Shown one piece after another: positions 11,696 through 23,715 of a DNA stretch of 64,000 nucleotides. Positions within the stretch are counted from its first letter, which is position 1, and each line of letters starts with the position of its first letter. The DNA comes from Excoecaria cochinchinensis (lineage: Eukaryota; Streptophyta; Magnoliopsida; Malpighiales; Euphorbiaceae). The translations under genes and the position numbers were made by a program. The DNA lies in the NCBI GenBank assembly GCA_947683425.1, contig CANTUQ010000031.1:5095001-5159000 (forward strand). The letters run 5' to 3'. The notes under the pieces were generated by a model. That model ran no database searches, was not told where the DNA came from, and was given only the letters and a program-made list of their open reading frames with translations.

Positions 11696-13008
11696 TGATG
11701 ATGATGATCATAATGTAGAAAAAAATGAACAATCAAATAAAAAGAATAAAAATGTGTTAAAGAATGTTAAATTTATGAATAAAACAATATAAAATAAATT
11801 AATAAAAAATAGATCTAAAAATCTAAATAATTGTTAGTGATAAATAAAAATAATACAATAAGAAATAAATAAATAACAAATAAAACAATGAGATCGGGCT
11901 CAGAATATTTACGCTTAGAATTCGGATTTGATGGAGGAAAAAAATATGATTGATTTCCTTGTTTCTGATCCACAAATTAGAAATAATTAAAAATCTAAAG
12001 CTATTCTCTTTAGAAAAAAAATTATAAAAACCTTATTTTTTCGAAAATCAAATGAAAAATTGGATTTCAAGAACAAAAAATTATTTTTTTGTCCCAAAAT
12101 CAATTTTTCATAAAAAAAAATCACTGTAAAATCTTTAAAAAAGTTTAATTAAAAAATAATGAAAAAAAGTGAGAAATTTAATTTTAAGAACAAATAATTA
12201 TTTTTATTTATCTCAAAATCAATTTTCCATCAAGAAAATTTCATCTAAAAACCCTTATTAGAAATTTTATTGAAGCCAAAAGAAGAAGAAGAATTGAAGG
12301 AGAACATAATTGTTTTTGAAGAAGAAGAAAATAAAAATCTGAATTTTTTATTCTTTTGGTTGCCTCCCCCCTTATTCTCTTTCTATAATTATCTATTTAT
12401 ATCAATAAAAATGGAAAACCTAATTAATTAAGAAAAAAAATAAAATTTCGATCAGATTATTCCTTATCTATATTTTAAAAATGAAAAAAGTCATGAAAAT
12501 CCTTAGAAAAAGGGATAAAAAATCAATTTTGGGGAAAATCCTGAAAAAAGCCCAAAAATCACGTCTTCGGCAGATTTGGGCGGACAGGGGCGACTGACGG
12601 GCGTCGAAGCGAGTGACGTACGTCGGTGGGCGTGCAGACTGTACGCTGGGGCACAGGCGGGCAACGCCCGCACGTGTGCTACGGGGGGCACTGCGCGCAG
12701 GCGAGGGATACCCGCGTGTGAGCTGTGCGCAGGCAAGGCGCGCGCCTGCTCGTTGCCAAGGCGCCCCAACGTGCCGTCGACAGCCAAAATTTTTTTTTAA
12801 TTTTAATTTTTTTAACGTAATTTTAACTAAAACACTATAATTTTCAACCTCCCTTTTTTATTTTTATTTTTTAAATTTTTTATTTTTTATCTCTAAAAAG
12901 CAAATGTTGATAAGGAAATCATCACTTCCAACCTTTTTGCATGTGAACAGGTGTCTAATCATCATTGGATAACTCTAATCTGGACTGCCTCAGGACCCGA
13001 TGCCTATA
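10441..13008 (-). mobile_element. Tat-family LTR in minus orientation between elements A and B
   Basis: It contains the family modules: a PBS-like GGAGTCGCCA (10531-10540), hairpin modules (10530-10870), a TATA box on the minus strand (12401-12394), a GC-rich block (12560-12780), and a degenerate GATGCCTATA end at 13008. The flanks do not match (tagtc on the left, atccc on the right), and the left terminus is worn or cut. It joins a minus-strand gag to a plus-strand gag. No genes; GC-rich open frames at 12503-12840 are artefacts. Confidence 0.78.
12394..12401 (-). promoter_or_regulatory. TATA box of the 10441-13008 LTR
   Basis: The minus strand reads ATATAAATAG, followed by a leader ending AATAAGGGGGGAGG. 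It lies about 160 bases downstream of the GC-rich block. Confidence 0.45.
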
Positions 13009-14080
13009 ATCCCTAATCCTAATGAGGATTTTGTGATTAAGGAGGGAGATGAAGAGCCAATAGCACCTCAAGCTGTGAGGGGTAAAGCACCTAGGGTAGA
13101 GGATGAGGCAATGAGGGGAATGAGACAACAAATTGAGGCGATCACCCGCTTGTTATTAGCTGGAAAAGAGATTAACCCCAAAGATAGAGATTTGGGGGAT
13201 GAAGAGCTGCTGCCCCAAAGGTTCAAGATGCCTGAGCTGCCGAAGTTCGATGGTGCTTCGGATCTATCTGCACATATTAAGCAGCATACCCTGATGATGA
13301 AGGGCACAGGGGTTGACCAAAAAGCAGAAGGTGGAATATTTCTGCCTTAGTTTGATGGGTCTGGCAGTAGACTAGTATCACGGGTTAGACAGAAGGTCCA
13401 AAGAGGATTGGGATCTTTTGACTTCAGAGTTTTTCAGACAATATGACTGCAACACGAGAATGGAGGTCACCTTAAAGGACCTCAAACTCTTACAGCAAAG
13501 GAGTGATAAGTTATTCCATGAATACCTCACCAGATGGAGGAATAGGGTCATGGAGATGAAGCGGAAGCCTAACACTGTTGACCAGATTAGATTGTTCATT
13601 AGGAACTCCTGCCCTTACTTGAGGGGCATACTTAGCTTTAAAGAGCTCAGAGGTTGGGAGTCACTTAAAGATATTGCCATAGAAGCTGAGGGGGCTTACT
13701 TAACTAAGAAAGCAAGTAACAAGAGCTTTTCCTGAAGGAGCCATGGCAATCAAGTGGCCAATAAGTTATTAGGGACTAGCAATGGCAACTAAAATGGGAA
13801 CATAGCAGAAGTGTCAGCTACTAAAGCAAATCAGAGGCATTACTCTAACCTGGGTAGATCCTTATCTTGGGTGTTCGAGAGACTGATAAAAAAGGGAAAA
13901 TTACAGCCATTGCTGGCTAGGCCTGCCTTAAGTCAAGGGAAACCTGGTTATAGAGCATATTGATTTTGAGCTTTTCACCAGCACACTGGGCACTTAACAG
14001 ATTTGTGTCAAATTCTAAGGGATCGAATTTAGGATCTCATCGATAATAAGGAGATCACTGACCTAGAGAAGAGGGGAAAA
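13009..14080 (+). pseudogene. Element B gag
   Basis: It begins inside gag (NPNEDFVIKEGDEEP), continues with LPQRFKMPELPKFDG, the start of the capsid-like Retrotrans_gag domain, then shifts frame near 13310. 13418-13735 encodes the rest of that domain (YDCNTRMEVTLKDL, FHEYLTRWRNRVMEMKRKP, QIRLFIRNSCPYLR). A degraded nucleocapsid (AFHQHTGHLTDLC) follows with several stops. Gag would form the virus-like particle of the element; this copy cannot. Confidence 0.85.
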
Positions 14081-14382
14081 TAAAGCTTAAAACCAGTGAC
14101 AGATGAAAGACATTGGTTGCAACGCCTGCGTCACTAGGACTTTTCTTTAGAAGATATGTTTGTCTTTATATTTGAACTTTTCAATAATGGTGTATGTAGT
14201 ACTGATCATTTTAATTATATTAATGATTTTTGCTTATGCTTCTCATGATTTCACTATACATGATCACAACCATTTACATTAACTCATCAAATGTCACTTC
14301 ATTTGATCTCGGTACTTTCCAAAAGAAGTCCTGACAGCATCTGATATAACTCTTAAAGAGAGGAAAATTCTAAGAGATACTG

Positions 14383-14474
<92 letters not shown>

Positions 14475-14480
14475 GGAAAA
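14081..14480 (+). pseudogene. Element B: relic of the segment upstream of RT
   Basis: After the gag tail the sequence jumps to the short region that in F precedes RT (atgtcacttcatttgatctc, then cctgacagcatctgatataa and the ITPEER-like stretch). It ends with gcctttgcctgg, equivalent to the FAW residues of F. Everything from the gag tail through protease is missing, and so is everything after FAW. An (AAT)30 tract sits inside it. Confidence 0.7.
14383..14473. repeat. (AAT)30 microsatellite
   Basis: About 91 bases of uninterrupted ataataata inside the element B pre-RT relic; the longest simple repeat in the window. Confidence 0.95.
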
Positions 14481-15650
14481 GCCTTTGCCTGGTCCTAGAA
14501 TGACTCTAGAAATTGACAAAGGTACTGCTAGGGCAATGCTGCTTCAATATACCAACAAGACAACAAACAAAATTTCAAAAACTATTCCTTTGCCTCCTCA
14601 ACGTCTAGGATGCATACGATGCAGCCAAATGAAACCAAGCTCTAATCATTAAGGGGCTACATCAGAAGCTAGACGAAAAAAACTTTGGGCCTTCGCAGTA
14701 AAAAAAATGGTACGGGCTTTCACAGTAAAGGTCCAAACAGAGAGCTCATTGTCTCAACTAATTTGCATAGGGGACAAAAAGAGCACTATTAAAAAAAATA
14801 GTCATCCCGGCTGACAATGATGAAAGTAAGCCCAAATAAGCAAATAGACATCGACAAACTGAAGGAGGTCTTATGGAAAATGCTAAAAAAAAGAGAAAAA
14901 ATAATAAATCCCTGCCAGGGTGAAAACAGAAAAAAATGGCATCCCGGGCAAAAAAAAATAAGGGTTGAGAGAAAATCTTCAATCATAAAAACCCAAGAGG
15001 GCTGATTGATAACTAAAGTTTGATGCTCATAAAATCTATCTCGAGACTAAATGTGGTCTTGTATTTTTTGAGTTAATGCCAAATAAGGATCATGTATGAT
15101 GAAATTAAATTTAAACATATGCATTTATGCAGTGATGTACTGATATGGTCAAAACTGTTCATTTTGCATGATCAAAATTGTCTTGTTCTAAGATGCGAGT
15201 AATACGTTGTTATTATCTACCCTCTCCTTCTCTTACTACTCAAGTGCCTCAGCTGATTCGTCCTATTATCAACTGTAAAGCCAATCCTACAGCACCTTTA
15301 TGAGAAGAGTCAAGCTCATACAGCCTTGGTTGAGGACGTAAGTACATGCTGATCGCCCTTGGAGGATCTCTAATAACATCTTCAGCCTCTCTTACGATTT
15401 TAAAAAAAGGCCCGTTAGAAATGAAAATGGTAACTGGCTCTCTAAATAAAAGTTAGACTGAAGAACAGGGTAAAAACCTGAAAATAGGTAGTTTGTCCAA
15501 AAAAAGGCCGTTAGAGATGAAAACTATAACTGGCTCTCAAAACAAAAGTTAGGCCGAAGAACTGAGTGAAAACCTGAAAATAGGCAGTCTATCCCAAAAA
15601 AAAGCCACTGGATTGGGTTGGGTCTATTCCAGACAAACGTTAGGCACAGG
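14481..15650 (+). other. Element B 3' untranslated region
   Basis: Blocks are shared with the 3' regions of C, E and F: ggcaatgctgcttcaatata (also in E), ggttgagagaaaatcttcaa with cccaagagggctgattgata (F: 47290-47335), and a remnant of the antisense gene end with its intron (tggctctcaaaacaaaagtt, aagccactggattgggttgg). Two near-copies of a 130-base block occur at 15405-15500 and 15505-15600. No credible gene. Confidence 0.65.
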
Positions 15651-15917
15651 TGTAGACACCGGGTCCTGAATCAGCCCAGATCGAAGTTACCCAATAATGA
15701 AAATGATATCTGCTCACAAGCAAAAAGAAAAATAGAAGTGATGATTTTCTTGAAAATTGCCCTTCGTTTTAATAAATAAGAGAAAAAGAGAAAAAGAAAA
15801 TAATAAAATAATAAAAAACAAATAATAAAAATATTAGTTCTTTTTTTGCTTTCGGTGGCCTGCAGCTTTGCGCTGGCGCAGCGCTCGTGATGTGAGGAAT
15901 CTGTCGGCAGCGCTTGT

Positions 15918-16095
15918 GAGGCACCGCGCGCACCTCACATGTGTGAGGTGCGGCCCCCACTTGTCAGGGCGCACCTCACACTTGTGAGGCGCCACCTCAG
16001 ACGTGTGAGGCGCACCTCACAAGTGTGAGGTGCGGCCTCACACTTGTGGGGCACACCTCACAAGGGTGAGGTGCGGCCTCACCCTTTGTGGGGGC
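15918..16095. repeat. GC-rich palindromic repeat cluster (CACCTCACA..TGTGAGGTG)
   Basis: About eight half-sites of CACCTCAC and its complement GTGAGGTG alternate, forming stem-loops such as cacctcacatgtgtgaggtg. The cluster lies 160 bases upstream of the LTR TATA box. Confidence 0.8.
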
Positions 16096-16251
16096 ACACC
16101 GACTTATCGATTTTTTTACTATTTTTTTAAATAAAAAAAATTCTTTTCTTTTTTTGGAACATTTTTTAAAAGGATAAAGTCTTATTTTTAAAGGGTAATT
16201 AGGGGTTTTAATGGAAAAAGGTCTTTTGAGTAACCTAATTTTCCAAGAGGG

Positions 16252-16260
16252 TATATATAG
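16252..16260 (+). promoter_or_regulatory. TATA box of the element C 5' LTR
   Basis: TATATATAG is followed about 30 bases on by a purine-rich leader (agatagaaaaaaagaaaaaa). This is probably the start of element transcription (U3/R border). Confidence 0.55.
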
Positions 16261-16514
16261 AAAAGTGATAACAGATAGAAAAAAAGAAAAAAGGTTTGAA
16301 CGGCAAAGAACGATTTTCTTTTCTCAAAAATATTTTGAGATTGTTCTTGAGCCAAATAAATTGATTATTTGTGTTCAAGGCTCGATTCTCACGAACAAAT
16401 TTTCTACAAATAATTTTAAAACAGTGATTTCAATTTTCTTTTCAAGCAAATCGCACAAATCACCACTTTCTTCTTTTTGCTGCAAATATCAAATCTCTTA
16501 GGGTAAATACCTGG

Positions 16515-17654
16515 TGTGACACACGCCGAACCAGGAAGGCCCTCTTTGAACCCACTTTTAGGGCTCGAGGGATTGGTTCCCTTCTTTTTGATCTTTGGCA
16601 TCATGAGTCATTTTGGTTGCCTCATTTTCAATAGAACATTGGAAAGGAGGATCTAGACCCACAACGCCTTTAGGCACCTTTGAGGTATTTTGGAGTCGCC
16701 GTCCAGTTTATAAGAAGCTAGGAAAGGTTTATAACCTCTATTGGTCTAAACCAGAGATGGTGTCCGGAGTTTCACTTATAAGACTTAAGTTAATAAATGA
16801 GTTTTTAAGAAATCAAAATTCCATCTCTCATCTCACGCGATTATGCATTAAATTAAAGCGCATTCATTCACATAGGAAATTGATAAATAAAGCAGTAAAT
16901 AAATTACAAAAATAAAAATGATATAGAACAATCCCCCAAAATAAATAATAAATAAAAAGAAATGGGACAGAACAATCCCCCAAATAAATAAGTAAATAAA
17001 TAAAATAAACAAATAAATAAACACATAAAGGGAATTAAAATGCAACATACATAAATCGGGTTATTCATTAAATTTTAGGAACATTGGTTCCTTTTTTATT
17101 TATTAGAAAAAAATTGGAGAACTATTTTTAGGATATTGATTGGAAAAAATCGGGATGAGTGATCTCATTTTATGAAAAACTAATTCTCCATTTGAAAGTG
17201 TAATTTTATTGGTTAAAATAGGACATTGGTCCAATTTATTAAGAAAAGTCCAAAATTATTAGTTATTAAAAAAAACGTGATTTTCTATAATGCGGATAAT
17301 AAAAAAATACATTTTTACACACAAAATAAATAAAAATAAGAATAAGACAATATAAAGAAAATATAATGAAAATGCAAACCCCAAAATTTGGACGGTCTTT
17401 AATTCCCCAGTCCTCCAACCCGTGCGCGAATATAACTCGCGAAAGCAAATAAGTTTCAAGACAATAAAACAACAAAAAAATGACATTGAAAATATTAGCA
17501 ATAATTCGAAAAATTAATCAAATAAATATATAGCTAGAGAACATGCAAAAATAATTAACAAATGCATATGAGATATAATGGATTAAATTAGACATGTCAA
17601 TTTAATATGCAAACAATTCACATGTGAGATAGATTAAAAATAAGTCATGCTAGC

Positions 17655-17692
<38 letters not shown>

Positions 17693-19430
17693 AAAACATA
17701 TATTGATAAAATAATAATGATAATAACCTTTGAAAATAGATTAATATAAAATATTAATATTAATTAGGCTAAGCTATGATAATGAAATGAATTAAAATAA
17801 AATAACAAGTTAAAAGAGCACAAAATAGCAATAAAGGATGAAAACCCTAATGAACAAATTAAAGAATCACGTGACTAATGAAATGGCCATAAAGAATGAA
17901 AACCAAAATAAGCAAACTAACAAAATACGTGAATGGCTAGGCATAAAAGACAAAGAGTGGCCCAAAGTAAGGAAATTACAATGAAAAAGAAGGGAGTGTA
18001 AAAGATGGGAAAAGGAAGCAAACGTTCACGACTCGTGAATGAATTTCACGAGTCGTGAACGTCACTCACGACTTGTGAATGGTGTGCACGAGTCGTGCAC
18101 AGCATTCACGGGAAAAAAATTTTGAGACAGTAAAATAAAAATGCTAATAAAATAAATTAAACAAATAATGAAAAAATAAATTAACTAAATAATTAATCAA
18201 AATGATTAATAGATCAATCAAATAAATAATCAATTAAATTAATCAAATATAAACAAATAGAAATAAATAGATAGAAATTACATATACAATATCATATACA
18301 GAACAGAAAAGAACGAACAGAGGAGAAGGGGCGGCGCACGACTCGTGAATGCCATTCACTAGTCGTGAAAGGCATTCACGACTCGCGAATGCATTTCACG
18401 AGTCGTGAAATGCATTCGCGACTCATGCAATCTGAATGGGAGGTGGAGGTTTTCTGACGTGTCCAATCGGGAGAAGGGATTCAATGGCTCAATCCGATCG
18501 GGAAACACAAAATCCGACCGGAGGTACACGATTCAAGCAAGAATAAAGGCAAAATCCGATCAAAGATAAAAAAAACAAAGAAAAACAAAACTTACGGCCC
18601 AAACACACAGAAAAACAGGGGTAAACAGAGTATATTTAATAGATTGAATAAACATGGCATCATGCAATCCAAACGTACAAAATATCATGCAAACATGTTT
18701 AATGAATCATAACCAGAATAAACATACGATGAACAGGTTGATAAGATCAAAAGAATAATATATACAATATATACAATGAACAGAAAATATGCAAACGAAG
18801 AACACTATAAAACCAAATAAGAAGAAGAAAGAAAAGAAGAAAGAAAGAAAGAGATCAAAGAAGGAGGTGGTTACCCAGTTATTTACCCTCAAATATTGAT
18901 GTTCAATGTGCAAATGATGAAATGCTGGCTTCCTGGATTCAAGAACAAATTTTCAACATTTTTTTGGAAAATCAAAATCCTTCTTGCTCTCAAAACCTTC
19001 TCTCTCTTTTCTCCGCTCTCTATCTCTTTTTTCTCTCTCTCTTTCAATGATCCTCTCCTCCCCCTTTCCAGTTTTTCACTCTTTCTTTTTAATATCTCTA
19101 CCGGATTAGATGGTTTCCCACCAAATCCAACATATCCACATACTTTCAAAACCAAATCCCTGTAAAAACGGAAGAGGAGCCCGTGAGGCAAGGGGGCAAG
19201 TGAGCCTCCTCACTAACGTGAGGCTAGGCCTCACCAACGTGAGACCTCCCATCTCACATTAGTGAGATGGGTCTCACTACCCAAGCCTAAAAGCATTTTT
19301 TTTTAAGCGAAAAACACATTTTCTTTTTTCGAGGAAGCCATCACTTCTATTTGCTTCTTGATCACGAACAGGCATCATTTTCATCATTGGGTAACTTCGG
19401 TCTGGGCTCCCTCAGGATCCGGTGTCTACA
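16515..19430 (-). mobile_element. Solo LTR nested in the element C 5' LTR
   Basis: The plus strand runs TGTGACACACGCC ... GGTGTCTACA, so orientation is minus; length 2916 bp. Flanks are cctgg (16510-16514) and cctag (19431-19435), a 5-bp duplication with one mismatch. It holds family hairpin modules, a 9/10 PBS-like match near 16691, two clusters of TTCACGAGTCGTGAA-type palindromes, a microsatellite near 17657-17691 and a CTCACTAACGTGAGG-type cluster (19195-19290). No gene. Confidence 0.83.
18024..18430. repeat. TTCACGAGTCGTGAA palindrome clusters
   Basis: Two groups (18024-18112 and 18335-18430) repeat the 15-base palindrome ttcacgagtcgtgaa, with variants such as cacgactcgtgaatg. The palindrome is private to this LTR, although the CACTA element at 931-1303 uses a similar cacgactcgg core. 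Confidence 0.85.
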
Positions 19431-21099
19431 CCTAGGCTAAATCACTTATTTCTTTTTCTTTCTTATTTTGCTTTGCTAATTAGCTTTTTCATTGTATATA
19501 CTGTATATACTTTCATTGTTGATTTTTTTTAATCTATTCATTATTACTCTATTATTTATTGTTTATCATTAATATTTGTTATTAATCTATTTATGTTTTA
19601 TTAATTATTTATTGTTCTTTATTGTTAACCTTACTATTGTATATATCGTAAGTTGATGTTAATTCGTCTGTTGTAATTTTTTATTATTATTATGTTCATT
19701 ACTATCACTTTTATCTGTTGTTATTATTAATTTGCTAGAGTCATTTATTCATAGATGCATTTGCTGTTTACTTAACCTTAATTGGTTTATTATTGGTCTG
19801 TTGTGATTTATTGTTAATATATTTGTCATATTCTTTATTAAACCCTTTCATTCATTGTTTGTTAGAATTGACTTAAGTTTAACTCAAATAGTCAATTGTC
19901 ATGGTGCATATAATGTAGCAAACCCGGCTTTATCTTTTCTTTCTATCATTATTGTCATTGTTTATTAATTCTTATTTTCTATCCTAATTGCCGTTGTTCT
20001 TGGATTCAAATGTTTATTTATTTGCCTTTAGGTGTTAATTAATTTAATTGATTTCATATTATTTTATTGGTTGCCTGGTTATGTCATGCATTATTCATTT
20101 GATTTAATTTACTAACATTTTATTTTATTCTTTTTATTGCCTCAAAATTTATTTGTGTTCAGTGCGAGTAATATTTCCGATTGAACTGGCGGATCAAGGA
20201 ACTAAAGACCTTCAGTTCGCATATTTAAATTTCGCATTTTCTTTTTTTCGATTTCTTTGTCATTTTTGTGTATTTTTATGTAAAATTGATCATTTTTATG
20301 CACGTTTGAATAAAAAATCACCAAAAAGATTTTTATTAATAAATCGGGTTTTTTTTTAATAAAATGGACCAATGTCCTATTTTAATCAATAAAATGTCAC
20401 ATTTCAAAAGGAGAATTAATTTTCATAAAATGGGTTCACTCATCCCAGTTTTCTCAATTAATGCCCAAAAATAATTTTCCAATTTTTTAAGTTAATAAAA
20501 AGAACCAATGTTCCCAAAATCCAATAAATCTCCAGATTTATGTATGGTGTATTTTATTTATTTATTCTTTTTGTAGTATTCATTTATTTATTTTGGGCCC
20601 TTGTAATTAATTTTGGGACAATTTTATTCTTTCATGCTTTCTTTATTTTAGGGATTGTTCTGCCCCATATTTTTCAGATGTAATTTATTTATCGCTTTTT
20701 TATTGCTTTATTTACGGCTTTCCAATATGATTGCAATGCGCTTTAAATTTGTTGCATGATCACGTGAGATAAGAGATGAAATTTTGATTTCTTAAAAACC
20801 CACTTATAAATTTAACTTAAGGTATTAACAATAGTGAAGTTCCGAACACCTTCTCTAGTTTAAGACCCCTGAGGTTAGATGACCTTTTCCAATTTTTTGT
20901 AAATTGGATGGAGACTCCAAAATACCTCAAAGGTGCCTAAAAGGTGTCATGAGACTAGATGATCCTTCCAATGTTCTATTGGAAGGAGGTGTCTAAAATA
21001 TCTCATGATGCCCAAGATCAAAAGATGTGAACCAATCCCTCGACCCCTAAAAGCGGGTCTCATTACGAGGGCCTTTACTAGGTTCGGCGCAAGTCACAG

Positions 21100-21117
21100 T
21101 GGTGACTCCGTTGGGGA
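21100..21117 (+). promoter_or_regulatory. Primer-binding site, element C
   Basis: tggtgactccgttggggatg follows the LTR end by one base. It differs at two positions from TGGCGACTCCGCTGGGGA seen in D. The sequence fits the 3' end (with CCA) of a plant tRNA-Arg. Confidence 0.8.
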
Positions 21118-22032
21118 TGATCGAAACTTTACTTCGAAAGTGAATTAAGTTAAAATTATAATTGAGTTGTTAAGAATCAAAAATTCCACTTCTATTCAAA
21201 ATTGCATTGCATCCATTAGAGCCTTAGAACTATGCTAGTTGGTCCCTTATTTTACCTCGGTGCATTCCTAAAATACGACCCTACTTTCACTCATTGTAGG
21301 AAGTGCTAGGGATAATCACCAGCCCAAGCCTTGTACTATCAAATGGTATATCAAATGGAGACCCAATTGGTCGCTATGCTCGTTATGAGCTAGACCTATT
21401 GGTAGGGACCACGTTTGGGTGGACCTAAAGTAACACCACACTTGACCAAAGCTCATGTAATGGCAATAGAAACTTCCACTAGGTAATATGCTCCTTAATA
21501 CAATGCTTATTACGTGGGCCCTTATATATCGAGCCAATTCAAACATATTAATTGGGTGCTCATCAAAGGCTCTCATGCCCCGGTGAGCCCATTTTTAGTC
21601 TGTTTGAAGGGTCTAAATATATAATGGCCAAAACCCATACGCATGTGTTTTTAAATTAAGAGTGTTATGCTGCTGGTTTCTCTCTATGCACCATACGCGC
21701 CCATTGGGTTTCCCGCTAACCCATGGGTCAAGCTCACCTAGGAAAGAGACTGCACTACCTCATGTGTGGGAGCAACAAGGTTGGAAGGATCTATTTGCTT
21801 GCATGTGGTTGTCTATGCTGCATCAACACGATCATACATCTTTAATGTCATTCACACATCATGCTAACAATTTGACTCTTTCGGCCATCACAGGCACGAA
21901 TTAGTGGTCTAGGGGTCCTGACGGTCGATTGGTAAGGAGAAACCCATTCTTTGAGTCGCTAGAGCAAGTGTCGCATTGGGGTTCAGAACCACTTTCGGAT
22001 AGCATCGAATACCTTCGAAATTATCACTGGAC
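21118..22032 (+). other. Element C leader (PBS to gag)
   Basis: This non-coding leader is conserved in C, D, F and H. Shared blocks include gggataatcaccagcccaag, cgctatgctcgttatgagct and the gccccggtgagcccat region. Conservation without an open frame suggests RNA packaging or translation signals. Confidence 0.65.
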
Positions 22033-23424
22033 ATGGATAACCGAGAAGCAAATGCCACTCAGGCTATGGTCACCAAAGAGATGGATCGAAGGGCCCAAGA
22101 AATAGAGCGCAGATTTGAGGAACTCAAACGTAAAATAATGGCAATAATGGGCAACTTAACTGCTGCTCTAGCACCGCCAGTAGGCCAATAACCTGCCGCT
22201 CCTGCCGGGGGACCGACCAAATAGATTCCAGTTAGGGAAGCACCCCCGGCAGCAGTTGTAGAACCTCCTCTCACTGTTGAGCATAGAGCTTTTGCAAATG
22301 TTGAGCCTAGAAGAATTGGGAAGCATAGGCCTGAAGAGGATTTTATAGAGGATGAGCATCAAGAATCCATGTCAGTAAGAGCTAGACCCCCTAAAGAGGA
22401 TCTCGCCCTAAGAAAGATAGAAGAGAAAGTTGAGGCGATGGCCTATTTATTGTCTGTCGAGAAGGGGATAAGCCTCGAGGATAGGGATTTAGAGGATGAG
22501 GAGATACTTCCTCAGAGATTTAAAATGCCCGAGCTGCCCAAGTTTGATGGCACATCAGATCCATCTGCTCACATCAAGCAGTACATGCTTATAATGAAGG
22601 GAACTAGGCTTACTAAGAGACAAAAGGTGGAATATTTCTGCCTCAGCTTGATTGGGCCTGCTGTGGACTGGTACCACTATTTGGATAGGAGAACAAGAGA
22701 GGATTGGGACCTATTGACTGAAGAGTTCCTCAAATAGTATGACTGTAGCACCCGAATGGAAGTTACTTTGAAGGATCAAGAACTACTTCAACAAAGATCT
22801 AATGAGTGATTCCATGAGTATCTTACTCGATGGATAAATCGGGTAATGGAGATGAAAAGGAAGCTGGATACTCCAGATTAGATTAGCCTATTCATCCGGA
22901 ATGCTAGTCCATATCTTAAGGAGGGACTAATGATGAAGGGGCTCAAAGATTGGGAGTTTCTAAAGGACATAGCTATTGAAGCAGAGGGTGAGTACCTAGC
23001 AAAGAAAGTAAGCCAAGGTAATTTTGCTAAAAAAATAATTCAGGAACCAATCAGGGTATATATCAGGCAGTGCTGGGGGCAGTAATGACGGGAATGGTAA
23101 GACGGTTGAGGTTTCAGCTACCGAGATTGGACAAACTCATAGGTACTATTCCAACTTAGGTCGTTCTCTGTCCTGGGTCTTAGAGAAATTGACAAAGGAG
23201 GGGAAGCTAAGACCACTATTGCCCAAGCCAGCTATGAATCAAGGACAGCCAGGGCACAAAGATGATCTGTATTGTGCCTACCATCAACACACTAGGCACT
23301 TGAAGGATTATTGCTGGATTTTGAGGAACAAAATCCAAGATCTTATTGATTCTAAGGAGATCACTGACCCTAAGAAGAGGGAGAAGAAGAAGAAGACGGG
23401 CTATAATGCAGTCCCCCCACTGTA
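22033..23424 (+). pseudogene. Element C gag
   Basis: The start MDNREANATQAM aligns with the F start MANSPRGEDATRAM. The central Retrotrans_gag domain is present (LPQRFKMPELPKFDGTSDPS, EDWDLLTEEFLK, CSTRMEVTLKDQELL, NASPYLKEG). The zinc knuckle is CAYHQHTRHLKDYC at about 23274-23315. In-frame stops occur near 22189, 22213, 22735, 22807 and 22876, with a frameshift near 23030. It ends YNAVPPL and a stop at 23424, where the pol deletion begins. Confidence 0.87.
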
Positions 23425-23715
23425 AATATGATTGGGCCTTGTGAAGGAGAAGATTATGTTTTTATCAATTGCTTTGTTCTTTTATTCCAAGAACTTCTTA
23501 TGACAATCTTTGTAATTTCAATAAGATGAACAATTTTGCTTATTTGCATGATGTTTCTAATGATTTCATTTCACATGAGCATGATGCATTCATTTTTTAC
23601 ATTAACTCAATTAATATGACTGTATTTAATCTCAGAACTTTGGAAAACCCAAAGAGAATCTTGATAGCATCTAATATAACTCCTGAAGAGAGGAAAATTC
23701 TGAAAAAAAACTAGT
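23425..23715 (+). pseudogene. Element C: relic of the segment upstream of RT
   Basis: It matches F 43740-43985: the MNNFAYLHDVSNDFISHEHD region, then NLRTLENPKRILIASNITPE. The same short piece is retained in B, E and H although protease and RT are gone. It stops soon after PEERK. Confidence 0.75.

Larger units (their letters stand above)
13009..15650 (+). mobile_element. Pol-less Tat element B (5' LTR and leader missing)
   Basis: A gag fragment (13009-14080) is followed by the short pre-RT relic, a microsatellite and the family 3' untranslated region. There is no protease, RT, RNase H or integrase. The 5' side is missing at 13008. The 3' side is cut at 15650, where element C was inserted (candidate left duplication acagg, 15646-15650). 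Internal structure matches element E. Confidence 0.78.
15651..21098 (+). mobile_element. Element C 5' LTR, interrupted by a solo LTR
   Basis: It starts TGTAGACACCGGGTCCTGA and ends GTCACA at 21098, next to the PBS. Without the insert (16515-19430) it is 2532 bp. It has a GC-rich block of CACCTCACACTTGTGAGG-type palindromes (15920-16095), a TATA box at 16252-16260, paired GGACCAATGTCC-type dyads (20366-20377, 20502-20514) and hairpin modules (20870-21010). No gene. Confidence 0.85.

Noticed and set aside
12503..12840. Overlapping GC-rich ORFs
   Set aside because: Lie in the GC block of a Tat LTR; no homology between LTR copies at protein level.
21662..21904. 80-residue ORF in the element C leader
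   Set aside because: The equivalent stretch in D, F and H is closed in this frame although the DNA is conserved, so it is not coding.
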